From positions 1-64,000 of the forward strand of contig NZ_BKBA01000013.1 of NCBI RefSeq assembly GCF_007992835.1: a stretch of DNA of 64,000 nt. The letters run 5' to 3'. The position numbers and the translations under genes are program-made. Positions 54,911-63,682 of this stretch are shown in pieces. Source of the DNA: Knoellia locipacati. GTDB taxonomy: Bacteria > Actinomycetota > Actinomycetes > Actinomycetales > Dermatophilaceae. Position 1 is the first letter of the stretch, and each line of letters opens with the position of its first letter. Below the pieces are notes generated by a model. That model saw nothing but the letters and a program-made list of their open reading frames with translations. It was not told the origin of the DNA and ran no database searches.

Positions 54911-56089
54911 TCAAGGATAGGTCGGTCTCGCGGCCTTCTCCTCCGGCTTTGTGTCCACCGCCAGACGACGCGCCACGGGCAGTGTCTTCTCGAGGGTGAC
55001 TCCCGCGGCGAACATCTTCTGGGCTCCCGGCCCACCGGCGGACGCGAGGCGCCACTGACCGACCACCGAGGCATCGACCTTGGCCTGGGCCGTCTGGCGC
55101 AGCCGGGCGTGCCACGGGCCCGAGACCTTGGTCGGACGGATCGGCGTGGCCCTGACGACCTTGGACCTGAACGACATGGGCGACGTGGCCCACTGCTCCC
55201 GCGCGCCGGCGAGGGTGCGTTGGCGCATCGTCAGGGAGGGCCGGCCCGACACCACCGCCCCACGGCCGACTCCTCGGCGGGTGGCGCCGACCTGCGAGCC
55301 CTTGACCAGCCCTCCGGCCGCGTGGAGTCCGGCTGCCGTCGCGGCAGTGACCGCGACGTCGCGCAGGCTGCCCTCGTCGTAGGCGAGGGCCAACGTGACG
55401 CGCGACAGCCCCCCGACGGCGGCCGTGGCCCCCATGGCCTGCGAGGCGCCCGGAACCTTGCCGAGGGCCAGACCCGCCCCCGGGAAGCTCCCGGACGCCC
55501 AGGCGAACCCGGCGTCCATCGCGGTGGCTGCCTCCTCGGCCCGAGCGACGACCATGTAGTGCCAGCTGTCGTCGAGCACGTCGTCGGCGAGGGCACGCAG
55601 CCTGCGCGCGAGCCGGCGGTCCGCCTCGACGAACTCGCTCGTCGCCCGGGCGTGTGCCTGCTCGGCGTCACGAAGCCGCGCCAGGACCGTGCCCGCCACG
55701 TGGCGGAGGACCTCGAGCTCCGCCGCGTCGCCGGCGGCCGCGTCCATCTGGATCTCGAGGCCCCGATGGACCTGCAGGTGCTCGGCGTACATGGAGCTCG
55801 CTGCCTGAGCCTGCGCCTGGGAACGTTCGTGCACCTCGACGAACGTCCGCAACGCAGCGGCAGCGCCGGCATACCGGTCGGTCAGAGCATCGAGCAGGGG
55901 CGGGGACGCCGCCACGGCCGAACCGAAGGCCACACCAGCAGGACTCTCCCACGCGCTGCCGGCCCTGATCCCGGCGAGCACGGACGCGATGGAGCTCAAC
56001 CGGGCGGCACCGGACGTCAGCGCCGCCGCGAGGGCACGCACCGACGCGGGGTCGCCCTCGATCGGTGGCAGCACCCGGTCACTCGTCAC
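54911..56089 (-). CDS. Large helical protein with WXG-like N-terminus
   Basis: About 392 residues from a GTG at 56089 that overlaps the stop of the small upstream gene (GTGA). Residues 10-110 are alpha-helical with a WESPAG turn at 47-52, like the helix-turn-helix of WXG100/Esx proteins. The middle part is helical and Ala/Arg-rich (SEFVEADRRLARRLRALADD). Residues about 190-270 contain Gly/Ala-rich hydrophobic stretches, and the C-terminal 120 residues are basic and of unknown type. It could be a type VII secretion substrate, possibly toxin-like, but no catalytic motif is visible. Confidence 0.6.
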   Translation of the reverse strand: MTSDRVLPPIEGDPASVRALAAALTSGAARLSSIASVLAGIRAGSAWESPAGVAFGSAVAASPPLLDALTDRYAGAAAALRTFVEVHERSQAQAQAASSMYAEHLQVHRGLEIQMDAAAGDAAELEVLRHVAGTVLARLRDAEQAHARATSEFVEADRRLARRLRALADDVLDDSWHYMVVARAEEAATAMDAGFAWASGSFPGAGLALGKVPGASQAMGATAAVGGLSRVTLALAYDEGSLRDVAVTAATAAGLHAAGGLVKGSQVGATRRGVGRGAVVSGRPSLTMRQRTLAGAREQWATSPMSFRSKVVRATPIRPTKVSGPWHARLRQTAQAKVDASVVGQWRLASAGGPGAQKMFAAGVTLEKTLPVARRLAVDTKPEEKAARPTYP

Positions 56090-56370
56090 GCCAGGCCGCC
56101 GAACATGCCGCGCTGCGCGCACTCCGTCTCGACGTAGGCCGTTCCGGCGTGCTGGGCCTTGTCACCCAGGTCGCGCAAGGACTCCGCCAGCACGAGACGA
56201 CTGCGTCGCCAGCCGGTGAGCAGGTGGTCGAACGCCGCCGACGACTCTCCCCCTCCGAGAGCCCAGCGGTCGACCGACCCGTCGCGGGTCGCCTCGAGGT
56301 CGGCCGCCACCTCACCGAGCGAGACGCCGAGAGCGGCCACCACCTCTGCGTCGATGCGCATCACTGTCAT
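56086..56370 (-). CDS. Small Esx-like helical protein with YxxxE motif
   Basis: A 94-residue protein from the ATG at 56370. Two helices flank a W36-A-L-G39 turn, similar to the W-x-G of WXG100 proteins, and the end carries Y79-V-E-T-E83, matching the YxxxD/E export signal of type VII secretion. It is translationally coupled to the larger WXG-like gene downstream. No secretion machinery (EccC-like ATPase) is in this window. Assignment is by motif only. Confidence 0.55.
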   Translation of the reverse strand: MTVMRIDAEVVAALGVSLGEVAADLEATRDGSVDRWALGGGESSAAFDHLLTGWRRSRLVLAESLRDLGDKAQHAGTAYVETECAQRGMFGGLA

Positions 56371-56439
56371 GGGCCCGACGCTAGGACGGACCGCAACATC
56401 GGCCGTGGAGTTGTCCACAGCCCCTCGCAGGACCCCCGC

Positions 56440-56500
56440 AACTGATGGCCCGTGGGTGAGGCGCTCGCTGGCGCTCGGCCTCGCCCACGGGCCATGAGTT
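56440..56500. terminator. Long hairpin downstream of metY
   Basis: Arms 56440-56461 and 56479-56500 pair over 22 positions with two mismatches, including a perfect 12-bp core, and an internal 17-base loop. It begins 17 bases after the metY stop at 56517. Confidence 0.7.
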
Positions 56501-56516
56501 GAGGTGGAAAGAGGAC

Positions 56517-57854
<1,338 letters not shown>

Positions 57855-57872
57855 GGCCTTGCTCCTTGTGTG

Positions 57873-57987
57873 TGCCGTGCTTGCGGGACGTCGGTCGACG
57901 TCGCGCCCGGTCTTCACCCGGGGCACCCCACCGCGGTTGGAGGGTTGCCGGCCAGCGAGCCGGGGCTTGTCGCTGGCACTCATGACC
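57873..57987 (-). ncRNA. SAM-IV riboswitch upstream of metY
   Basis: The minus strand from 57987 reads GGTCATGAGTGCCAGCGACA, continues with AAGCCCCGGCTCGCTGGCCG and GCAACCCTCCAACC, then GGTGGGGTGCCCCGGGTGA, and ends in a hairpin plus GCAAGCACGGC. The core is nearly identical to the copy before metX and to known SAM-IV riboswitches. It ends about 19 bases before the metY start. Confidence 0.9.
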
Positions 57988-58084
57988 TGCGGACCACGGT
58001 AGCCGCGCGTGACCGGCATACGACATTCCCGTCTCGGGAGGTGGACGGCCCGGGAGTGACGGCGGACGCGGGCATGATGGGGCC

Positions 58085-59131
58085 ATGACCTTCCACGTCG
58101 ACGAGTACAAGGCGGCCGCGGGCCGCTACCGCGCCGGTATGCCGTTCCGCCGGGTCGGGCGGTCCGGTCTCGACCTGCCCGCGATCTCGCTTGGCCTGTG
58201 GCACAACTTCGGTGACGACGTCCCGCTCGAGCGCCAGCAGGCCATCCTGCGCCGCGCCTTCGACCGGGGCATCACGCACTTCGACCTCGCGAACAACTAC
58301 GGGCCGCCCTACGGCAGCGCCGAGCGCAACTTCGGCACGCTCTTCGCGCGCGACTTCAAGCCGTACCGCGACGAGCTCGTCATCAGCTCCAAGGCCGGCT
58401 ACGACATGTGGCCCGGCCCCTACGGCCAGGGCGGTGGCGGGCGCAAGTACATCCTCGCCAGCGCGGACCAGTCGCTCAAGCGGATGGGGCTGGACTACGT
58501 CGACATCTTCTACAGCCACCGCTTCGACGAGACGACCCCGCTCGAGGAGACGATGGGCGCGCTGGACTCGCTCGTGCGACAGGGCAAGGCGCTCTACGTC
58601 GGCATCTCGTCCTACTCCGGCCCGCGCACCCGCGAGGCCGTCGAGATCCTGCGTGAGCTCGGCACTCCCCTGCTCATCCACCAGCCGTCCTACTCGATGC
58701 TCAACCGCTGGGTGGAGGAGGACCTGCTCGACGTCCTCGGCGAGACCGGCGTCGGGTGCATCGCGTTCTCACCGCTCGCGCAGGGGATGCTCACGAGCAA
58801 GTACCTCAAGGGTGTCCCCGAGGGGTCACGCGCCTCCCAGGGCAAGAGCCTGTCGCCCGACCTGCTCACCGAGGAGTCGCTCACGCACGTCCGGGCGCTC
58901 GACACGATGGCCAAGAAGCGCGGTCAGACGCTTGCGCAGATGGCGCTCGCCTGGCTGCTGCGCGACGACCGGGTGACGTCCGTGCTCGTCGGCGCCTCGA
59001 GCGTCGAGCAGCTCGACGACAACCTGCTCGCCGTCAAGAACCTCGACTTCGCCGCGGACGAGCTCGCCAGGATCGACAAGCACGCCGTCGACGCCGGGAT
59101 CAACCTCTGGGCGACGTCCTCGGCCCACTGA
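58085..59131 (+). CDS. Aldo/keto reductase, glyceraldehyde-3-phosphate reductase-like
   Basis: A 348-residue AKR14A-like (YghZ) NADPH-dependent reductase. The catalytic tetrad is visible: Asp and Tyr in HFDLANNYG (about 60-68), Lys in ISSKAGYDMWPG, and His in FYSHRFDETTP. The NADP-binding end has TSVLVGASSVEQLDDN. E. coli YghZ reduces L-glyceraldehyde 3-phosphate and methylglyoxal; the substrate here is inferred. The gene is divergent from metY, and its stop lies three bases from that of the next gene on the other strand. Confidence 0.92.
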   Translation: MTFHVDEYKAAAGRYRAGMPFRRVGRSGLDLPAISLGLWHNFGDDVPLERQQAILRRAFDRGITHFDLANNYGPPYGSAERNFGTLFARDFKPYRDELVISSKAGYDMWPGPYGQGGGGRKYILASADQSLKRMGLDYVDIFYSHRFDETTPLEETMGALDSLVRQGKALYVGISSYSGPRTREAVEILRELGTPLLIHQPSYSMLNRWVEEDLLDVLGETGVGCIAFSPLAQGMLTSKYLKGVPEGSRASQGKSLSPDLLTEESLTHVRALDTMAKKRGQTLAQMALAWLLRDDRVTSVLVGASSVEQLDDNLLAVKNLDFAADELARIDKHAVDAGINLWATSSAH

Positions 59132-59134
59132 GGA

Positions 59135-59578
59135 TCACGCGTCCGCGCGGGCCCCGTCGGGGTCCGCGCGGAGGCCTGCGTGACGCACTTTGTTGAGCCA
59201 CCAGATGCCGAGCACCGGCAGGACGAGCGGCACGTAGCCGTAGCCCGAGCCGAAGTGCGACCAGACGGTCTTGTCCGGGAAGGCGCTCGGGACGGCATAC
59301 GACATCGCGCCGACGACGAGGACGCCGACGAGCTCGACGGTGCACGCGAGCAGCGCCACCCGGGTGCTCGCCCGGTCGCCTCGGGCCATGCCGATCGTCG
59401 CGACGATGTAGATGACGGCCGCGAGCGCGGAGAGGACGTAGGCCAGCGGGGCGCGGCTGAAGTACTCGAGGATCTGCAGGATCGAACGCCCCGTCGCCGC
59501 GAGCGCGAGAACGCCGTAGACCGCGACGAGGATGCGTCCGGGTCCGCGGCCGGAGTGGGTGACGGCGGCGTCAGGCAT
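59135..59578 (-). CDS. Small four-helix membrane protein
   Basis: A 147-residue conserved actinobacterial integral membrane protein with about four hydrophobic helices (ILVAVYGVLALAATG, YVLSALAAVIYIVATIG, LLACTVELVGVLVVGAM, VPLVLPVLGIWWLNKV). No catalytic motif or named family is recognised. The ATG at 59578 overlaps the stop of the upstream membrane gene by eight bases, so the two are co-translated and may form one complex. Confidence 0.75.
   Translation of the reverse strand: MPDAAVTHSGRGPGRILVAVYGVLALAATGRSILQILEYFSRAPLAYVLSALAAVIYIVATIGMARGDRASTRVALLACTVELVGVLVVGAMSYAVPSAFPDKTVWSHFGSGYGYVPLVLPVLGIWWLNKVRHAGLRADPDGARADA
59143..59171 (+). terminator. Hairpin terminator overlapping the neighbour's coding end
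   Basis: Thirteen-pair stem with one G-T position (arms 59143-59155 and 59159-59171) and a 3-base loop, 11 bases after the aldo/keto reductase stop. It lies inside the C-terminal codons of the convergent membrane-protein gene. Confidence 0.6.
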
Positions 59579-59927
59579 AGATGTCCCAGATCTGCTGGAG
59601 GCGGAGGGTCATGACGATGACGGCGAACGCGCCGACGGCGACCGAGGCCATCGCCCAGCGCGTCTTGTCCTTGATCGCGCCCCAGGTCGTGATGCCGAGC
59701 ACGAACGGCAGCGTGACGATGTATGCCGCGTACGTCGCGCGGTGCCCCTCGAGCGTGCCGATGCCGAGCAGTCCGGTGACGAGCTGGACGACGACGCCGA
59801 GCTCGACGAGGGCGACGAGGCCGAGCAGCCAGTTGTCGATGAGCCGGTCGAACAGCGTGTAGGCCAGGGCCATGAGGGTGAGCAGGGCCGCGGCAGCGAC
59901 GAGCACCTGGGTGAGCGGGAGGAGCAC
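59571..59927 (-). CDS. Small four-helix membrane protein, partner of the next gene
   Basis: A 118-residue membrane protein with about four helices (LTQVLVAAAALLTLMALAY, WLLGLVALVELGVVVQL, YIVTLPFVLGITTWG, MASVAVGAFAVIVMTLRL). The family is not recognised, but this gene pair is common in actinobacteria. The GTG at 59927 is the likely start. The stop overlaps the next gene. It is divergent from the alpha/beta hydrolase gene. Confidence 0.75.
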   Translation of the reverse strand: MLLPLTQVLVAAAALLTLMALAYTLFDRLIDNWLLGLVALVELGVVVQLVTGLLGIGTLEGHRATYAAYIVTLPFVLGITTWGAIKDKTRWAMASVAVGAFAVIVMTLRLQQIWDIYA

Positions 59928-59968
59928 GGCGGACAGCCTACGTCGCGGCCGTTTGGTTGGATGCAGGC

Positions 59969-60868
59969 ATGACCTCAGCGCAGATCGGCGACGTCCGCAT
60001 CGAGTACGTCGTCGACGGTCCGGACGACGCCGAGCCGATGCTCCTCATCATGGGGATGGGCGCCCAGCTCGTCGCGTGGCCGCAGGACCTCGTGGACCTG
60101 CTCGTCGAGCGCGGCTTCCGGGTCATCCGCTACGACAACCGCGACCAGGGGCTGTCCTCGTTCACCGAGGCGCCGGCGCCGACGCGTGGCGACGTCGCCC
60201 GTGGCCTCGCGGCACGACGGCTCGCCCGGGCCGACTACACCCTCGGCGACCTCGCAGCGGACGCGGCGGGGCTGCTCGCGCACCTCGGCATCTCGTCGGC
60301 GCACGTCGTCGGCGCCTCGATGGGCGGGATGATCGCCCAGGAGCTCACCGTGACCCGTCCCGAGATGGTGCGCTCGCTCTGCTCGATCATGTCGAACACC
60401 GGTCATCGGCGCTACGGCCGGACCTCGGCGAAGCTGCTCCCGGCGCTCGTGCGTCAGATCCGCGCGAACCCGCCGCGCAACCGCGACGAGGCCATCGCGG
60501 CCAGCGTCGAGGCGTTCCGGGTCATCGCCGGGCGCGACTTCGACGCCGACGAGATGCGGCTCATGGCGCAGGCGCACGTGGAGCGTGGGGCGGTGACGTC
60601 GGTGAGCCGGGACCGTCAGCTCAACGCGATCAACGCCTCACCGGACCGGACGCCCCGGCTGCGGCGCATCACCGCGCCGACGCTCGTCATCCACGGGCTC
60701 CGCGACCGGCTGGTCCTGCCCAGTGGAGGGGTCGCGACGGCGCGGGCGATCCCGGGTTCGCGCCTGCTGGTGTTCCCCGAGATGGGGCACGACCTCCCCC
60801 GCGGTCGACGCGTGGAGATGGCCGACGCGATTACGCAGAACGCGCGTCGCTCCCCCGTCCAGCCGTGA
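59969..60868 (+). CDS. Alpha/beta hydrolase
   Basis: A 299-residue hydrolase. The oxyanion region is LLIMGMGAQLVAWP, the nucleophile elbow is VVGASMGGMIAQEL (Ser about 113), and the C-terminal Asp and His are in VIHGLRDRLVLP and EMGHDLPRG. The pattern RVIRYDNRDQGLSS is typical of a common actinobacterial group without a known substrate. The ATG at 59969 is preferred. Its 3' end overlaps the TspO-like gene on the other strand by 38 bases. Confidence 0.9.
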   Translation: MTSAQIGDVRIEYVVDGPDDAEPMLLIMGMGAQLVAWPQDLVDLLVERGFRVIRYDNRDQGLSSFTEAPAPTRGDVARGLAARRLARADYTLGDLAADAAGLLAHLGISSAHVVGASMGGMIAQELTVTRPEMVRSLCSIMSNTGHRRYGRTSAKLLPALVRQIRANPPRNRDEAIAASVEAFRVIAGRDFDADEMRLMAQAHVERGAVTSVSRDRQLNAINASPDRTPRLRRITAPTLVIHGLRDRLVLPSGGVATARAIPGSRLLVFPEMGHDLPRGRRVEMADAITQNARRSPVQP

Positions 60869-61619
60869 GGGCCACCGCAGAGACGGCGACGGCGGCAGCG
60901 GCGACGAGGGCGAACGCACCCACGACCTCGGATCGGGGCTCGTCCGAGAAGCGGCCATAGGCGAGCCACGCGAGCCCCCACACGGCCGCAGCAGCCACAC
61001 CCCACCGCGTCGGCTCGGCCCGCATGAGGGCGACGGCGACCGACGTGACGAGCGCGAGCGCGAGGACGGCCGCGAGCACGGCTCCGCCGCCGGTGACGTT
61101 GACGCCGCTGCTGCCGAGCGCCGCTGCGACGTTGGCGAACGTCGCGACCGACACCCAGCCGAGATAGAGACCGACAGTGATCCGCACGAGCCACGTCCCC
61201 ACGGGACCTGCGGCGTGTTCGCTCGTCGAGGCGAGCTCGAGGGCGAGCCGGGCGAGGACGAGCAGCAGCGCGAGGATGACGAGCACGCTCACCCAGATCC
61301 ACCCCTGCTGGGTGACGAGCAGCCACGCGGCGTTGAGCACCATGGAGGCGGCGACCATCCACCCGGTGCGGCGGGCGAGCTCGCTGCGCCCGGGGCCGGG
61401 GAGCCACTGCCAGACCGTGTAGGCGGCGAGGCCGACATAGATGACCGACCAGATCGAGAACGCGGGCCCCGCGGGGGCGAGCAGCGTCGCGTCGGCAGAG
61501 AGCGAGCCACCGGACGACTCCTCCACGCGGGTGCCGATGACACCGACACCGACGAGGGTGCCGAGGACGCAGAAGATCTCGGCGAGGGTGACGACGACCT
61601 GGCGTGTGCGGTCCGACAT
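60831..61619 (-). CDS. TspO/MBR-like tryptophan-rich membrane protein
   Basis: About 262 residues with seven or eight hydrophobic segments. The motif GPAFSIWSVIYVGLAAYTVW (about 50-69) and the Trp-rich MVLNAAWLLVTQQGWIW resemble the TspO/MBR family, which binds tetrapyrroles or steroids. The ATG at 61619 lacks a good ribosome site; GTGs at 61625 and 61631 in the same frame lie closer to GAGAGG and may be the true start. It is divergent from the B12-binding gene. The function is inferred from family likeness only. Confidence 0.65.
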   Translation of the reverse strand: MSDRTRQVVVTLAEIFCVLGTLVGVGVIGTRVEESSGGSLSADATLLAPAGPAFSIWSVIYVGLAAYTVWQWLPGPGRSELARRTGWMVAASMVLNAAWLLVTQQGWIWVSVLVILALLLVLARLALELASTSEHAAGPVGTWLVRITVGLYLGWVSVATFANVAAALGSSGVNVTGGGAVLAAVLALALVTSVAVALMRAEPTRWGVAAAAVWGLAWLAYGRFSDEPRSEVVGAFALVAAAAVAVSAVALTAGRGSDARSA

Positions 61620-61725
61620 GTTCACGGGCACCAGCCTCTCACCACCACCGGACCAGCGGCCGCACGACGTCCCCGGAAAAGGGCATCACCGCAGGTCCGG
61701 GCTGTGGAGCGCCTAGACTTCGGCC

Positions 61726-62391
61726 GTGACCTCCACCTCTCCCGCGGCGACCCCCGTCGACGCGATGCTCGCCGCCGCTCGCACCATGGACGAGCGCGCC
61801 CTTCGCGCGCAGCTCCGTGACGAGGCACGCGCTCTCGGCGTGAACGCTGCCATCACCGACGTCGTGCTGCCGTTCCTCAACGCGTTGGGCCAGGCGTGGG
61901 AGCGCGGTGACTGCTCTGTCGCGTCCGAGCACTTCGCCAGCCAGGTGACGCGGTCCTGGCTCACGGGGGCAGCGGTCGGCGACCCCGACGCCTCGTCCAC
62001 CGCCATGGACCCGGTCGTCCTGGCCTGCCCGCCCGGTGAGCGTCACGACCTCGGGCTGCTGTGCTTCCACGTCCTGCTCGTGCGGTCGGGGGTGCCGTCG
62101 CGCTTCCTCGGCTCCGACACGCCGCTGCCCGGGTTGGCCAACGTGTGCCGGGCCATCGGGGCGTCGGGTGTCGTCGTCGCCGCGACCCGTCGACGGGTGT
62201 TCGAGGCGCACGGCAGCGCGCTCCAGGTGCTGGCGCGGCAGTACCCGCTCGCCATCGGCGGCGCCGGGGCCGATGCGGACATCGCCGAGAACGTCGGCGC
62301 CACCTTCCTGCCAGCGGACATGCGGCGCTCGCTCGCCCATGTCGTCCGCTGGCACCGGGGCGAAGCCGGCGGCATCACCGTCTCTGCCTGA
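61726..62391 (+). CDS. Cobalamin-binding sensor domain protein, CarH-like, without HTH
   Basis: A 221-residue protein with a helical-bundle B12-binding cap (about 10-80) and a Rossmann B12-binding domain (about 95-215). W58 and E68-H69 form W-x9-EH, the signature of CarH/LitR photoreceptors that hold adenosylcobalamin. E105-R-H107-D-L-G110 is the ExHxxG motif supplying the lower cobalt ligand. The residue after W58 is Glu, where Thermus CarH has the His that binds cobalt after illumination. No MerR DNA-binding domain is present, so it probably signals through a partner. The start is a GTG at 61726. Confidence 0.85.
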   Translation: MTSTSPAATPVDAMLAAARTMDERALRAQLRDEARALGVNAAITDVVLPFLNALGQAWERGDCSVASEHFASQVTRSWLTGAAVGDPDASSTAMDPVVLACPPGERHDLGLLCFHVLLVRSGVPSRFLGSDTPLPGLANVCRAIGASGVVVAATRRRVFEAHGSALQVLARQYPLAIGGAGADADIAENVGATFLPADMRRSLAHVVRWHRGEAGGITVSA

Positions 62392-62398
62392 CCGCGGC

Positions 62399-62423
62399 GT
62401 CAGGCCTCGAGCGAGGCCTTGAC
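62399..62423. terminator. Possible hairpin at the convergent gene ends
   Basis: GTCAGGCCTCG (62399-62409) pairs with CGAGGCC-T-TGAC (62412-62423), one bulged base. It overlaps the last codons of rocD and lies eight bases after the B12-protein stop. Confidence 0.3.
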
Positions 62424-63629
62424 GGCCGCGACGAGCTGGTCGACCTCGTCCTCGGTGATGACGAGCGGCGGGGCGAGGCGGATCGTCATGCCGTGCGTGT
62501 CCTTGGCGAGGATCCCGCGCTCCATGAGGCGCTCGCACAGCTCGCGCCCGGACGGGCCGCCGGGCGTCACGTCGAGGCCGGCCCAGAGCCCGCGGACGCG
62601 GACCTCGTCCAGACCGTTGCCCACAAGCGGCTGCAGGCCGGCGAGCAGCCGCTCACCGAGGCGGCGCGCGCGGTCCTGGTACTCGCCGGTGGCGAGCAGA
62701 CGGCATACCTCGTGCCCGATCGCGGCAGCGAGCGGGTTCCCGCCGAAGGTCGAGCCGTGCGAACCGGGCGTGATGACGCCGAGGACGTCGGTGTTGGCCG
62801 CGACGGCGGAGACGGGGTAGAGACCGCCACCGAGCGCCTTGCCGAGGATGTACATGTCGGGCACGACCCCCTCGAGGTCGCAGGCGAACGTCGTGCCGGT
62901 GCGTGCGAGACCCGACTGGATCTCGTCGGCGACCATGAGGACGTTCTCCTCGGAGCACAGCACCCGCAGGTCGCGCAGGAAGCCCTCCGGCGGGACGACG
63001 ACGCCGCCCTCGCCCTGGATCGGCTCGAAGAGCACGGCGACGGTGAACTCGTCGATGGCCGAGCGGACCGAGTCGATGTCGCCGTAGCGGACTGCGCGGA
63101 AGCCCGGCGTGTAGGGGCCGTAGTTGTCGTGGGCGACCTTGTCGTCGCTGAAGCTGATGATCGTCGTCGTGCGGCCGTGGAAGTTGCCCTCCATGACGAT
63201 GATGTTGGCCTGGTCCTCGGGCACGCCCTTGACCTCGTAGCCCCAGCGACGGCTCACCTTGATCGCGGTCTCGACGGCCTCGGCGCCGGAGTTCATCGGC
63301 AGCACCATGTCCTTGGCGGTGAGCTCGGCGAGGGCCTTGGCGAACGGTCCGAGCTGGTCGTTGAAGAACGCGCGGCTCGTGAGGGTCAGGGTGCCGACCT
63401 GCCGGCGGGCGCGCTCGACGAGCTGCGGGTGCGAGTGGCCGAAGTTGAGCGCGGAGTAGCCCGCGAGGCAGTCGAGGTAGCGCTTGCCGTCGACGTCGGT
63501 GACCCAGGCGCCCTCGCCACTGGCCAGCACGACCGGGAGCGGGTGGTAGTTGTGCGCCGCGTAGCGCTCGGTCGTCTCGATGTGCTGCTCGCTGCTCAGG
63601 GCGGCGGTGGAGCCGTTGTCGGGCGTCAT
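62400..63629 (-). CDS. rocD: Ornithine aminotransferase
   Basis: A 409-residue class III PLP aminotransferase converting ornithine to glutamate semialdehyde. It has HNYHPLPVVLASGEG near the start, MNSGAEAVETAIK (about 108-120), FEPIQGEGGVVVP, the PLP-phosphate Asp in VADEIQSGLARTG, and the lysine in ILGKALGGGLYPVSA (about 263). The ATG at 63629 gives MTPDNGST with GAAGGAAG upstream. With CtlX at 3707 it gives a route from citrulline/arginine to glutamate. Confidence 0.94.
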   Translation of the reverse strand: MTPDNGSTAALSSEQHIETTERYAAHNYHPLPVVLASGEGAWVTDVDGKRYLDCLAGYSALNFGHSHPQLVERARRQVGTLTLTSRAFFNDQLGPFAKALAELTAKDMVLPMNSGAEAVETAIKVSRRWGYEVKGVPEDQANIIVMEGNFHGRTTTIISFSDDKVAHDNYGPYTPGFRAVRYGDIDSVRSAIDEFTVAVLFEPIQGEGGVVVPPEGFLRDLRVLCSEENVLMVADEIQSGLARTGTTFACDLEGVVPDMYILGKALGGGLYPVSAVAANTDVLGVITPGSHGSTFGGNPLAAAIGHEVCRLLATGEYQDRARRLGERLLAGLQPLVGNGLDEVRVRGLWAGLDVTPGGPSGRELCERLMERGILAKDTHGMTIRLAPPLVITEDEVDQLVAAVKASLEA

Positions 63630-63682
63630 TGCGGTGTCACTTCCTTCGTCGTGTGGGTCGCGCACACTGTATCCGCGCCGGG

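Noticed and set aside
49759..54999. A plus-strand open frame of about 1746 codons
   Set aside because: It runs antisense to hrpA and the end of the polymerase and PAC2 genes, has no domain, and is explained by GC-rich codon structure; the minus-strand genes have clear motifs.
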